Source of the DNA: Candidatus Woesearchaeota archaeon
Lineage (GTDB): Archaea > Nanobdellota > Nanobdellia > SCGC-AAA011-G17 > GW2011-AR18
Reading direction: 5' to 3'
Assembly: GCA_018302545.1 (NCBI GenBank)
Contig: JAGVZM010000023.1
Coordinates: 1-64,000, forward strand
Length of the DNA stretch: 64,000 nt
The position numbers and the translations under genes were made by a program. The notes beneath the pieces were generated by a model that saw only the letters and a list, made by a program, of their open reading frames with translations, did not search any database and was not told the origin of the DNA. Positions 17,387 through 26,586 of the stretch are shown here, in pieces. The first letter of the stretch is position 1. Each line of letters starts with the position of its first letter.

Positions 17387-17767
17387 AAAAACTTTTCCAT
17401 CTCTAGATATTTCTATTAAATTTAATTTGAAAGTTGGTGCTTCTTCAAGTCTCTTTGTTTTTGAAATAAAATGATCAGATAGTTTTTGGGCAAATACTAT
17501 TAGGGGCTCTCTAGATAATTCTGGGATTTCTAAGCCTTGATCTAATACTTCTAATAAGTCTGCTAAATCTTCTCCATCTAGTCTTCTTAATCCTTCTACT
17601 TGTGAATTTGTATTTCTACAGGCGATTGTATAAGGTGTACCTCTATCTGTTATAGAAACTATTTGATATTCTCTATCTATTAATCTTGAATAACCAGCCC
17701 TTTCTGCTTGTATGCTTATACAGGTTCTTAAATAATTATGTTGTAATTCCCCTGGACTACTACCCAT
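17372..17767 (-). CDS. Hypothetical protein, 131 aa
   Basis: Unrecognised soluble protein. It has a mixed alpha/beta pattern (YQIVSITDRGTPYTIAC) and a helical acidic middle (GEDLADLLEVLDQGLEIPEL). No signal peptide, membrane segment or metal motif is visible. It is convergent with the isc operon and slightly overlaps the small Cys-rich gene, so it is probably not part of it. Confidence 0.6.
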   Translation of the reverse strand: MGSSPGELQHNYLRTCISIQAERAGYSRLIDREYQIVSITDRGTPYTIACRNTNSQVEGLRRLDGEDLADLLEVLDQGLEIPELSREPLIVFAQKLSDHFISKTKRLEEAPTFKLNLIEISRDGKVFSRRD

Positions 17768-17814
17768 ATTAACGATAGGTTTCTTTTGATTTATATACTT
17801 AACTAAGTAAAATT

Positions 17815-18387
17815 TTAAATGAATCTTCTAATCTTTTTTTTGTAATCTAAATAAGACTTACCCAATTTTTTTTCTAAGAACTTCTCTTCTAATCTTATTA
17901 TTAGATTAAAGTTTATTATTAGAAATAATGCAAGGGCTAAAGATAAAGGTGTAGGTGCTAATATAAATGCAGATATACCCAATAAGATTATTCCTAGATA
18001 TATTGGATTTCTTGAAATAGAAAATATGCCTTTTTTTACTAGTTCAAATTTATTCTTTTGATCATTTCCCATCCTCCAGGATTTTCCCATTTGAGCGTGA
18101 GAGATTATTAATATTATTAGTCCTAAGATAAGCAATACATATCCAATTAAATCTGTTATTATATTAGAAAACCAAATTTGAGTTATTCCTAAATAAAATA
18201 AAGATGCATGTAATAAGTATAATAATATTGATAACATAAAAAATAACCATAATGTTGATTCTATTCCTTTGATATGTAGGAATTGTATTGGACTTACTTT
18301 ATTTTTTAAATAGAAAACTATTGATTTTAATATTATATAAACTATTAAAATTATTATTACCGTTAATAATATTATTTGTTTTATCAT
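17815..18387 (-). CDS. Isoprenylcysteine carboxyl methyltransferase-like membrane protein
   Basis: 190 residues with about five hydrophobic segments. The C-terminal signature of the ICMT/PEMT superfamily is clear: ISRNPIYLGIILLG, then RLEEKFLEKKLGKSYLDYKKK near the end, where Arg/Glu bind S-adenosylmethionine. The family methylates prenylcysteine carboxyl groups or phospholipids. Substrate in archaea is unknown; small-molecule or lipid methylation is likely. Single gene with its own TATA-rich upstream. Confidence 0.87.
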   Translation of the reverse strand: MIKQIILLTVIIILIVYIILKSIVFYLKNKVSPIQFLHIKGIESTLWLFFMLSILLYLLHASLFYLGITQIWFSNIITDLIGYVLLILGLIILIISHAQMGKSWRMGNDQKNKFELVKKGIFSISRNPIYLGIILLGISAFILAPTPLSLALALFLIINFNLIIRLEEKFLEKKLGKSYLDYKKKIRRFI

Positions 18388-18417
18388 ATAATAACTTTGT
18401 TTTTTTAATATATAAAT

Positions 18418-19272
18418 TTAACTAGCTTTATTTATTTGTATTAATTTTTCTTGATAATCTCCTAATTTCTTTTGGCTAAAACACACATCATAAAAATCAC
18501 ATTGACCATTTCTCCATTTGCATAATGGTCCTGGATTTTTTTCATAATCATCTATATTATCTGAAGTTGTTTTTAATTGAATTAATTCACATTCTCTTTT
18601 TGCTTTTTCTACTAAATCTGGAGTTACTTCTAAAAACTTTTTTGTTCCATGTCTTAAAAAGTGTAAGCCTAATTTATCTGGAAGTTTATTATGTTTTTCT
18701 TTGAACATTAAAGCATAAATTGCTAATTGCAACTCATATTCTTCTGAAACATCATCTCTTGAGGATGTTTTATAGTCAATAATATAAATTTCATTATTAA
18801 AATTTAATATTGCATCAATATAACCCCTAACTTGGTGTTGATCTGATTGAAAGTATACTTCTGTTTTTGGCTTTAATTTATTAAACGCTTCTTGAAATGA
18901 TGATCCGTTTATTATGGATGATAAGGTACTTAGAAAATCATTTATAAAGTTATTTAACATTTGGAAACAGTCTTGATAATAATTCCTTATTGTCTCTTTA
19001 TCTATTTGTAAATTTAATAAATTTGGCAATGCTTTTGTCCATGAATTATTAAATAAACCCATTAACTCGTGTCTTAGCAAAGTATTGTAATTGTTTTTAT
19101 TTATATTACCTATGTCAATTTTAAAAAAATTCTCTAATGAATCATGAACTGCTTTTCCTGTTAATGTTGCTATAGAATCTTTTCTTGGGAGTTCTAATTT
19201 ATAAGTATAATAGTATTTTCTTTTACATTGTTTAAAAGTATTTATTGAGCTGGGGGATTCTAACCTTGGCAT
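18418..19272 (-). CDS. RecB/Cas4-like PD-(D/E)XK nuclease with four-Cys Fe-S site
   Basis: 284 residues. The N-terminal SPSSINTFKQCKRKYYY carries the first Cys (Cas4/AddB-type start) and TGKAVHDSLE the conserved His. The nuclease core is GYIDAIL ... IYIIDYKTSS (D-x(n)-DYK). The C-terminus has C-x6-C-x5-C (LCKWRNGQCDFYDVC), giving four Cys for a [4Fe-4S] cluster. There is no CRISPR array or other cas gene in the window, so this is a stand-alone repair-type nuclease rather than evidence of CRISPR. Confidence 0.88.
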   Translation of the reverse strand: MPRLESPSSINTFKQCKRKYYYTYKLELPRKDSIATLTGKAVHDSLENFFKIDIGNINKNNYNTLLRHELMGLFNNSWTKALPNLLNLQIDKETIRNYYQDCFQMLNNFINDFLSTLSSIINGSSFQEAFNKLKPKTEVYFQSDQHQVRGYIDAILNFNNEIYIIDYKTSSRDDVSEEYELQLAIYALMFKEKHNKLPDKLGLHFLRHGTKKFLEVTPDLVEKAKRECELIQLKTTSDNIDDYEKNPGPLCKWRNGQCDFYDVCFSQKKLGDYQEKLIQINKAS

Positions 19273-19354
19273 AGTTTCACCTTTTTTAATACTTAATGGT
19301 GAAATATTTTATTATTAATTAATGTTTGGTTTTGTAAAAAAAAATAAAGAAGAA

Positions 19355-19576
19355 TTACTTCTTCTTCATTGGTTTGTCCATCATTACATTGCAATCTGGA
19401 CATTTATTTGGTATTAATAACTTAATTAACCCGCCTAAAATAGCTAAAACCCCAAAAAAGGTTACCCATCCATCTACACCTAACCATCTTGGCCATAGGT
19501 ACATATTTATTAAGATTAATATACCTACTATTAAACTACATACACCACAACACTTATGGCACATATTATTTCCCAT
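19355..19576 (-). CDS. Small two-helix membrane protein with Cys clusters
   Basis: 73 residues. The N-terminus has CHKCCGVC (four Cys) and the cytosolic-side end has CPDC, flanking two membrane segments (about 12-30 and 36-58). It is a common type of small DPANN membrane protein with unknown role. A strong ribosome binding site (AAGGAGGG, at 19584-19591) fixes the start. Confidence 0.75.
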   Translation of the reverse strand: MGNNMCHKCCGVCSLIVGILILINMYLWPRWLGVDGWVTFFGVLAILGGLIKLLIPNKCPDCNVMMDKPMKKK

Positions 19577-19682
19577 TTTTTAATCCCTCCTTATTTTATG
19601 ATAAATTTATAGATATCTATGGATATAAAAATATTCTTAATTAATTTTTTGAGAAAATAATTAAATAAAATAAAAAAAGAAG

Positions 19683-20757
19683 TTAGTAGCTAACTACTTC
19701 TCCATTTTTAATTACTTTAAATTCAAACTCAGCTGCTTTTAAGTCGCCTTGTTGATCGAATTCTATTAAGTCTGTAGCTAGACCTTTTCTTGAAGTTTGT
19801 CTTAATGCATTTTTTATAGCTATAGGATCTGTTGAACCTGCTCTTTGTATAGCATCAAACATAGTCATAGCTGCATCGTAATAATAAGGACCTCCTATAT
19901 TAAGTTCCAAACCTGAATATCCAGGTATTTCTCTTAACTTATTTCTAAAGTCATCAGGCATATTTGTTTTTGCTTGGGTATAAATTACTCCTTCTCCATA
20001 ACCACTCTTAGGAATTTCGTCTCCTGAGAATGCGTCTCCACCAACTACATTTATACCTAAATCAAGTTCTTTGATTTGTTTTAATGCTGCAAGTCCACCG
20101 CCAGGATATAAAGGAGTATACACCGCTTCAGCACCACTATCCTTTACTTTAGTTATTTCTGTTTTATAATCTTTTGAATCTTGACCTTTAGCTGCAACAT
20201 ATGTTACTTGACCACCTAGTTCTTTGAACCTTTTTTCAAATACTTCTTTTATACCTTGACCCCAATCATTTTGTACATATATTATCGCTACTTTTTTCTT
20301 TCCTAAAGTTTTATACATGAATTCAGCTGCAACTTTTCCTTGGAAAGCATCTGAAGGATATACTCTAAAAATATAGTCTCCAATTGCTGTTAAATGTGGC
20401 GCAGATCCGATTATTATAGTAGGCACATCACTATTTTGAGCTAGTGGTAATGCTGGACCTGCTGCTGCTGAACATAAAGGACCTAAAACCGCGTCTACAT
20501 TATCAACATTAATTAATTTTTGAAGTGCTGCTACTCCTTTAGATGAACATTGATCATCTTCTGCTATAATTTCTACTCTTCTTCCATTAATTCCCCCTTT
20601 AGAGTTTATTTCATTAGCTGCTAAAGTTACTGCAGCCATTTATAGGTGAAATATCTTTCACTGCATTTCCATTTATTGATGCAGAATTACTTGAATTACA
20701 TCCTGCAATTATTAGAATTGCTAGTATGAACAATACACTGAATATTTTATATTTCAT
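19683..20757 (-). pseudogene. LivK-type branched-chain amino-acid binding lipoprotein, broken near the N-terminus
   Basis: Residues from MAAVTLAANEINSKGGINGR to the end (frame starting at 20639) are a periplasmic-binding-protein type I of the LivK family, with the usual GPLCSAAAGPALPLA and YYDAAMTMFDAI segments. An upstream frame from ATG 20757 encodes a good lipoprotein signal (MKYKIFSVLFILAILIIAGC) but is out of frame by one and lacks the first beta-strand (usually KIGxIxPLTG). A hairpin GTGAAA-GATA-TTTCAC sits at the junction (20646-20661). No ABC transporter genes are adjacent. Either a decayed gene or an assembly error. Confidence 0.8.
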
Positions 20758-20828
20758 ATTTAATTACCCCCTGTTGTAATCAAGAAGTAAGTAATTATGA
20801 AGCTATATATATTTAATCCTTAGATATT

Positions 20829-20848
20829 ATATATTAATATTAATATAT
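20829..20848. promoter_or_regulatory. 20-bp AT palindrome upstream of phoU-like gene
   Basis: ATATATTAATATTAATATAT is a perfect palindrome about 50 nt before the ATG and just upstream of a TATA-like box (about 20863-20871). It could be an operator, though simple AT composition makes chance palindromes common here. Confidence 0.35.
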
Positions 20849-20894
20849 TAATTTTATAGAAATATTTATATAATAGTAGATATTAACATCTTAT

Positions 20895-21797
20895 ATGAAA
20901 AGAAAGGTAGTAAAATTAGGACCAGCGACTTTAGTAGTAAGTTTACCAAATAAATGGACTAGGAAATTTGGGATAGTAGCTGGAGAAGAAGTTGAATTAG
21001 TAGAACAAAATAGAGATTTATTGATTAAAACAAATAGAGACTTTAAGGTTGAGAGAGATGTTTTGGATTTTATAAAAATCGACCATTTGTTAAAAAGAAT
21101 ATTAGCCTCTAGGTATGTTAGAGGTTGTGAAGAAATTGAAATTAAATTTGATAATTTAGAAAAATCTAGAATTATTCAAAAAAGAGTTGGTGAAATGATT
21201 GGTATGGAGATTATAGAACAAAATAAAGATAGATTATTAGTTAAAGATATGCAGGGAATTACCCAAGATAATTTTGATTCTGTTTTAAGAAGAGTATTAT
21301 TTTTGTTGAACTCATTAAGTGATGAAAGTCTAAAGTCTATATCTAATAAAGAAACAGATTTAGAATATTTAAAAGATGTTGAAAAGAATTTGAATAGGTT
21401 TAGTGACTATTGTTTTAGACTATTATCTAAAAAAGGTTATAATGACTATAAACAAACTCCAGTTTGGTATTGTATAGTTACATTACTAGAAGATTTAGGA
21501 GATGATTATAAATCCCTTATTAGTTATATTAATGACCAAAAAATAAAATTAAGTAATGATCTTATTGAAATTTATAAAAAAGTTAATTCATTGCATGGTG
21601 ATCTAACTAAACTATTTTCTAATTTTACTTTTGAACATGCAGTTAATTTGACTTTAAAAAGGGATGAAATTATTAGAGATATTAATAGAAAATTAGATAC
21701 TGGAAAAAGTGTAAAAGAGACTATTGTTCTGAAAAATTTTGAAAAAATCTCTAACCAAATAGTAGATATAATGAATCAATTATTAGTTTTGAATTAA
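20895..21797 (+). CDS. Archaeal PhoU with N-terminal AbrB-like domain
   Basis: 300 residues. Residues 1-45 (KRKVVKLGPATLVVSLPNKW, then GEEVELVEQNRDLLIK) form a SpoVT/AbrB-type DNA-binding hairpin. The rest is a helical PhoU-like region. This fused type is the standard archaeal phosphate uptake regulator. No pst genes are nearby, so targets lie elsewhere. It has a leaderless start about 25 nt after a TATA-like box. Confidence 0.85.
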   Translation: MKRKVVKLGPATLVVSLPNKWTRKFGIVAGEEVELVEQNRDLLIKTNRDFKVERDVLDFIKIDHLLKRILASRYVRGCEEIEIKFDNLEKSRIIQKRVGEMIGMEIIEQNKDRLLVKDMQGITQDNFDSVLRRVLFLLNSLSDESLKSISNKETDLEYLKDVEKNLNRFSDYCFRLLSKKGYNDYKQTPVWYCIVTLLEDLGDDYKSLISYINDQKIKLSNDLIEIYKKVNSLHGDLTKLFSNFTFEHAVNLTLKRDEIIRDINRKLDTGKSVKETIVLKNFEKISNQIVDIMNQLLVLN

Positions 21798-21799
21798 TT

Positions 21800-24193
21800 T
21801 TATTTGAATAATCTTGTTTTTCCTATTCCTGTTGGTAAATTTACTTCTCCTATAGATGGAATAATTACTTTACCTATTGTGGGTTTTACCATGTGTTCAG
21901 GAACATTACATATGCTTGGAAGCCCTATTGATCCAATTCTTTCTTTAGGAGAACATAATTTATCATATTCTATAGGATTTAATCCGTTTATAGTTTTGCA
22001 ATATTTTGGTGTTAATTCTTTTGGCAATAATTCTTCTGCTCTACAAGCTAAGTTTATATCTTCTAGAGGGTAAGATGTGGGACAGTCTCCTTCTTCATCA
22101 AGAGATATGTACATTTTTGCTTCTGAATCATAATTTTTTCTTATTTTTAAATAACATGTAGGTTCTTTAGTTTTAAAATATCCATTTGGAACTTTCCTTG
22201 GATATCTTGGATATAATCCAGCATCATAAGAACCATTCATTCCTTTCAATGCATTGTAAGCTATTTCTTCATTTAATATTTGGATTGCTTCTCTTTCACT
22301 ATCAGATAAATCATTGAAAGGCCATCCTGCTCTCCAACTAACAAATGGTGAATAAAAATCTAATAAAGCTAATTTTACATCGCCTTTATGTTTATCTAAT
22401 AAACTTTTTAATCTTTTTACTCCATAATCTAAATTTTCTACTGGGTCAAGTTTACCTTTAAAATCTGGTCCAAAAGTAGGATGATGACCCCAATTATGGG
22501 CTGCAAATGGATCCATTAAATTTAGTTTTTTAACTCTTACAAGCTGACTATTATCCATTGTTTGAATACCTGAATAATATCTACTTACCCGCAACATTCT
22601 TCTTATTAATCCTTCATCTACACCATATTTTAATGCAACCTCTTCTACTGTACCTTCATCTATTTCGAATCCATTCCCAACTTTACCATCAATAAATTTG
22701 TCTTTTAAATCATCATAAGCTTTTGTGAAAATCCCTTTATATTGATCTAATATTCTTTCTTGTTTAACTTCTTCTACGTCTGCACTACCTCTATCATTTA
22801 AGGCTTCAATTAAGTCTCTTTGTTTCATATAGTCGTGAACTAATAATCCTGCAGCTACTAAACCTGTTAAACTTACTGCTACTAATGCTGAAGTTTTAAA
22901 ACTTCTATTTCTTTTTGCTCTTTTTAATTTTCTTTCTATTTTATTTAAAGGATCTTCTGGACTTTCTTGAACTAATTCTGTTAGTGGTTTTGATTGATTT
23001 TCTTGCGACATTAAAACATGAGGGTTGTATTTTTTTCTTAATGCTTCTAATTCTTTATCTGTTACTTCATGTGTTGAATATTCAGATGTTTTTGCAGGAC
23101 TTATTCTTATTTCTTCAAGAAGTTCTTGACTTATTATTCCTTGATTAACTGCTTTTTCTGCTTTTTGTAATGCTGTATTATACCATACATTAGCCATATT
23201 TTGTAATCTTTCTTTAGTTGATTTATCTTTTGATCTTTTTGCTCTTCTTAGATATCTTTTTGCACCTAGTAAATTATCGACAATCTGTACTTTTTGATAT
23301 CTTCTTAAGGATGCTTCTTGTTCTTTCTTTGAATTGTATAATTTTTCAGCAGCATATTTTGCTAACCTATCTTCTAAAACTTCAGGAATATCTGTTTTTG
23401 TTAATAATTTAGCTAAATCAATTTCAGCGAATCCATTAGATACTGCATTAGCCCAATCTAAATATATGTAACCTCCATTCTTTAAGATATTTTTAGCGTG
23501 TAAATCTCCGTGAATATTAAATTTGGAAGCTTCATCTAATTCAGATGCTATCTCTCTTGAGAATAATTCTTCTAATCTTCTATTTTCTTCTCCTAAATAG
23601 TATCTCTTAAACGCTTGTGCAAAAGGCAATAAGCCTTGAGAGATTATAACTTTTGAATTTGGATCATTTAATTGTTTATATAACAAAGAGTAATCGTCAA
23701 TTGTTTCTTTTAATATTGTTTCTTTTTCTTCTTCTGATTTATTATCTAAAACATCTTTTAATGTTCCTCCCTCTACATAAGGAGTTACTACAATTCTTCT
23801 TTTTCTGTTTCTAAATCTTGGTTGTGGTACTTTTTTGGTTTCTTGATGTAGTCTTGATTCTAAATCTACAGTTTTATCAAATTCTTCTTTACTAGAGAAT
23901 CTTTTTATTACGTGTTTTATTGATCTATCTTCAGTTAATGATAGTTCGGCCTCTACTATATAACCGTCTTCTTCTAAAGTATTTTTTGTTAGAGCGTCTG
24001 AGAATCTTAGTTGGGGGTATAATACCTCTGGGCCTTCTTGAGCAACTGCTTGTTGTATCTTTGTTAATTGTTGCGGGCTTATTTTTCCTTCTGAAGCTAA
24101 CTTTCTTAATTCTGGAAGAATAACTTGTTGGATATATTCTATATCCTTCTCTCCTAATAATTTTCTTAATGATACATTTAATGGAGCACTCAT
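21800..24193 (-). CDS. Membrane-anchored kinase-like protein with C-terminal lysozyme-like domain
   Basis: 797 residues. The N-terminal half (about 60-300) is an aminoglycoside-phosphotransferase/choline-kinase-type fold, with IHGDLHAKNIL near 227 and YLDWANA near 243. A Lys-rich linker and one membrane helix (SALVAVSLTGLVAAGLLV, about 437-455) follow. Residues about 510-650 resemble soluble lytic transglycosylase-type lysozyme folds (VALKYGVDEGLIRRML; then DPVENLDYGVKRLKSLL and GDVKLALLDFYSP), but the usual catalytic Glu-Ser is replaced (RVSRYYSG). The last part has several Cys. A kinase inside and a lysozyme-like part outside on one chain is unusual. It overlaps the RHH gene by ATGA. Confidence 0.7.
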   Translation of the reverse strand: MSAPLNVSLRKLLGEKDIEYIQQVILPELRKLASEGKISPQQLTKIQQAVAQEGPEVLYPQLRFSDALTKNTLEEDGYIVEAELSLTEDRSIKHVIKRFSSKEEFDKTVDLESRLHQETKKVPQPRFRNRKRRIVVTPYVEGGTLKDVLDNKSEEEKETILKETIDDYSLLYKQLNDPNSKVIISQGLLPFAQAFKRYYLGEENRRLEELFSREIASELDEASKFNIHGDLHAKNILKNGGYIYLDWANAVSNGFAEIDLAKLLTKTDIPEVLEDRLAKYAAEKLYNSKKEQEASLRRYQKVQIVDNLLGAKRYLRRAKRSKDKSTKERLQNMANVWYNTALQKAEKAVNQGIISQELLEEIRISPAKTSEYSTHEVTDKELEALRKKYNPHVLMSQENQSKPLTELVQESPEDPLNKIERKLKRAKRNRSFKTSALVAVSLTGLVAAGLLVHDYMKQRDLIEALNDRGSADVEEVKQERILDQYKGIFTKAYDDLKDKFIDGKVGNGFEIDEGTVEEVALKYGVDEGLIRRMLRVSRYYSGIQTMDNSQLVRVKKLNLMDPFAAHNWGHHPTFGPDFKGKLDPVENLDYGVKRLKSLLDKHKGDVKLALLDFYSPFVSWRAGWPFNDLSDSEREAIQILNEEIAYNALKGMNGSYDAGLYPRYPRKVPNGYFKTKEPTCYLKIRKNYDSEAKMYISLDEEGDCPTSYPLEDINLACRAEELLPKELTPKYCKTINGLNPIEYDKLCSPKERIGSIGLPSICNVPEHMVKPTIGKVIIPSIGEVNLPTGIGKTRLFK

Positions 24194-24330
24194 TCTTTTT
24201 TCTCCTCTAGAAATTTTTTTACAGAATATTCAATTAAATGACTTTTATTTCTGAATGTACCTTCATTTAGTATTTTATCTACTAATTCTATGGTTTTCTC
24301 ATCAATTGAAATACTGATTTTTTTCTTCAT
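24190..24330 (-). CDS. Small ribbon-helix-helix protein
   Basis: 46 residues starting MKKKISISIDEKTIELVDKI and ending EEKKE, a compact RHH pattern (strand, then two helices) like CopG/ParD DNA-binding proteins. It overlaps the kinase-fusion start by ATGA, so the two are co-translated. It may be the regulator of its own operon. The frame is too short for standard ORF cut-offs, but its coupling and pattern are convincing. Confidence 0.75.
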   Translation of the reverse strand: MKKKISISIDEKTIELVDKILNEGTFRNKSHLIEYSVKKFLEEKKE

Positions 24331-24449
24331 TTTACCTAAAAGTAGGAAGAATTACTACCTTTTAAATCTTCTGATTTGTTACTACTATATAGGTTATACA
24401 TATTTGAAAGGCTTAATAAATATTTTATTACTTTTATTTAATAATATAA

Positions 24450-25102
24450 ATGAAAGCGACAATTTTCGTACACCCAGGTTATTTAACAAGACAAGATTTA
24501 GATATGTCTACTTATAGAGATAATCCTGAGTATGGAGATTATGAAGCTTATTTAGGTGATTTGAAAGATTTATTTAGAGCTACAGAAAGAGAAAAGAGAG
24601 TTTTAGTTGTTGAAAGAATTAAAAGAGATGGTAAAATTACTTTTCATCCTTATCATGAAGGTTTTAATCCTGGATTTAATGATATTGTTTTAGAACATGG
24701 AGATTATGAAGCAACCCCTCCATATAATCGTTCATTTTATAGATTTGATTGGAATTTCCAGTACTTGCTATTGGTGAACCTATCAAAGAAGAATTTTTAT
24801 CTGATTTTTTAAAGAGTCAAGGTATTACTGAAGTTGAACTTGCAGGAGAATTAGGTCCTTATAAACATAATTATTTAGGATGCGTTGGTGATATGTATAA
24901 ACGTTTAAGGGATAAAATTCCTGTTGTTGGTATAAGGAGATGTATATTTCCTTTTAATCCAGATAAGAGATGGACAAGAGAAAATGTTTTAGCAATGCCT
25001 TATAATGAAGCTCCATTTAGACCTCCTAGAGAACAAGTTGTTAGAGAAACTATTGAAGATTTAGAAGGAATTTTTATGGACTTATATGGTTTAGAATTTT
25101 AA
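24450..25102 (+). CDS. Hypothetical protein of about 217 aa, split by a single-base loss
   Basis: Two frames overlap: one gives 120 residues from 24450, the other 117 ending at 25102. Adding one G to the GG at 24751-24752 joins them as RFDW-EFPVLAIGEP, removing the unlike tail QYLLLVNLSKK. The joined protein has no signal peptide and carries HPGY near the start, EHGDYEA in the middle and GELGPYKHNYLGCVGDMYK near the end. I do not recognise it. Either a real frameshift or a homopolymer error. Confidence 0.65.
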
Positions 25103-26511
25103 TTTATAATTGTTTGTTTTGCTTCTGGTCCAACTGAAACCATTTTAATGTTTGTTTTGCATCTTGATGCAACATATCCCATTGCAGATTTCATATTTTC
25201 TGGAAGATCTTCCACTCTTTCACATCTAGAAATATCACCTATGTTCCAAGGCAATCTTTCATACACTCCTTCTAGGCCATAAGTTATATCTCTTCCATGG
25301 GTTATTTCTGTTATTGTTTCTCCACTTGTAGTTCTATAACCAACTCCTAATTCAATTTCTTCTAATTCAGAAGTACAATCAGGTTTTGTTAAAACCAAAT
25401 TTGGACCATTTACACCAATAGCATATTTTAAAGCTACTAAATCTGTTCTTCCAATTCTTCTTGGTCTTCTTGTAGTTGCACCATATTCATCTGCTATTAA
25501 TCTTAAGGCTCTTCCTCTTTCAAATTCATCATCACTTCTTAGCATTTCATCTGCTCTAGAACCGAATTCAGCATTTTCTATGGATTGTTTATGGGCATTA
25601 CCATTACCTTCTGCACAATAAGATTCAGATTTCATTCCACCAAATTCTGTTGGGAATGGACCGTTTCCTACTCTTGTCATAAATGGAAATTTAACAATTC
25701 CTAAAGTTAAATCTACTTGATCTGGAGTTAAACCTACACCTCTTGTTAGTCCATAAATAGAAGGATCACTACTTGTACAATAAGGATATGTGCCATAATC
25801 AACGCTTAATAGTAAACCTTGAGCCCCTTCTAATAAAACCCTTGCCCCTTCTTTTAATGATTCTTGAAGAATTTTATCTGTATCACAAACAAGATCTTTT
25901 ATTTCTTCATAAAGTCTTGATTGTTGTTCAATAACTTCTTCAATATTAAAAATTGTTCCTGGATATTGTTGTTGAACTTTTTCTAACATTTTTACAAATC
26001 TACTCTTATCTTTTAAATCTCCGACAGTTGGTCCTAGTCTCATTATTTTATCTGCATAAGCTGGACCTATGCCTCTTCCTGTTGTTCCTATTTCACCACT
26101 TCCCATACTACTTTGAAGTCTATCTCTTACTTTATGATAAGGTAAAATTAATTGAGCTCTATCACTTATTCTTAATCCGTTAAAAGTACAACCTGCTTCT
26201 CTTAATTCAGACATTTCTTTTAGTGAACTTTCCAAGTCTATAACCATTCCAGAACCCATAATATTTGTTTTTCTTTCTTTATCTCTCAATATTCCACTTG
26301 GAATTTGGTGGGTTATTATTTTTTTACCATTTACTGTTAATGTGTGTCCTGCATTTGGACCACCTGTTCCTCTTGCAAATACATCTGCCCAATCACTAAA
26401 GAAATCTATAACTTTACCTTTGCCTGTATCACCCCATTGATAACATACAATTGCTAGAACATCAACGTCATTTAGGAAACTTGGTAAACTATCTACATAC
26501 ATATTTATCAA
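25099..26511 (-). CDS. purA: Adenylosuccinate synthetase
   Basis: 470 residues, somewhat longer than the usual 430. It joins IMP and aspartate using GTP in AMP synthesis. Motifs: YQWGDTGKGK (catalytic Asp in WGD; the usual next Glu is Thr here), GGPNAGHT with the catalytic His, GTTGRGIGPAYADK, LLEGAQGLLLSVDYGTYP, RVGNGPFPTE and RRPRRIGRTDLVALKYA. The overall match is strong, so function is expected. The start used keeps a TATA-rich upstream. It overlaps the end of the convergent gene by 4 nt. Confidence 0.93.
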   Translation of the reverse strand: MINMYVDSLPSFLNDVDVLAIVCYQWGDTGKGKVIDFFSDWADVFARGTGGPNAGHTLTVNGKKIITHQIPSGILRDKERKTNIMGSGMVIDLESSLKEMSELREAGCTFNGLRISDRAQLILPYHKVRDRLQSSMGSGEIGTTGRGIGPAYADKIMRLGPTVGDLKDKSRFVKMLEKVQQQYPGTIFNIEEVIEQQSRLYEEIKDLVCDTDKILQESLKEGARVLLEGAQGLLLSVDYGTYPYCTSSDPSIYGLTRGVGLTPDQVDLTLGIVKFPFMTRVGNGPFPTEFGGMKSESYCAEGNGNAHKQSIENAEFGSRADEMLRSDDEFERGRALRLIADEYGATTRRPRRIGRTDLVALKYAIGVNGPNLVLTKPDCTSELEEIELGVGYRTTSGETITEITHGRDITYGLEGVYERLPWNIGDISRCERVEDLPENMKSAMGYVASRCKTNIKMVSVGPEAKQTIIN

Positions 26512-26586
26512 TTTTTAAATTTTTATTTAATATTTATACTTTGTTGTAATTCATATTATATTTTTAATATAGTTTTATTATAGTGT

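Noticed and set aside
18418-19272. Cas4 as a sign of a CRISPR locus
   Set aside because: No repeat-spacer array or other cas gene was seen anywhere in the window; stand-alone RecB/Cas4-like nucleases are common in archaea.
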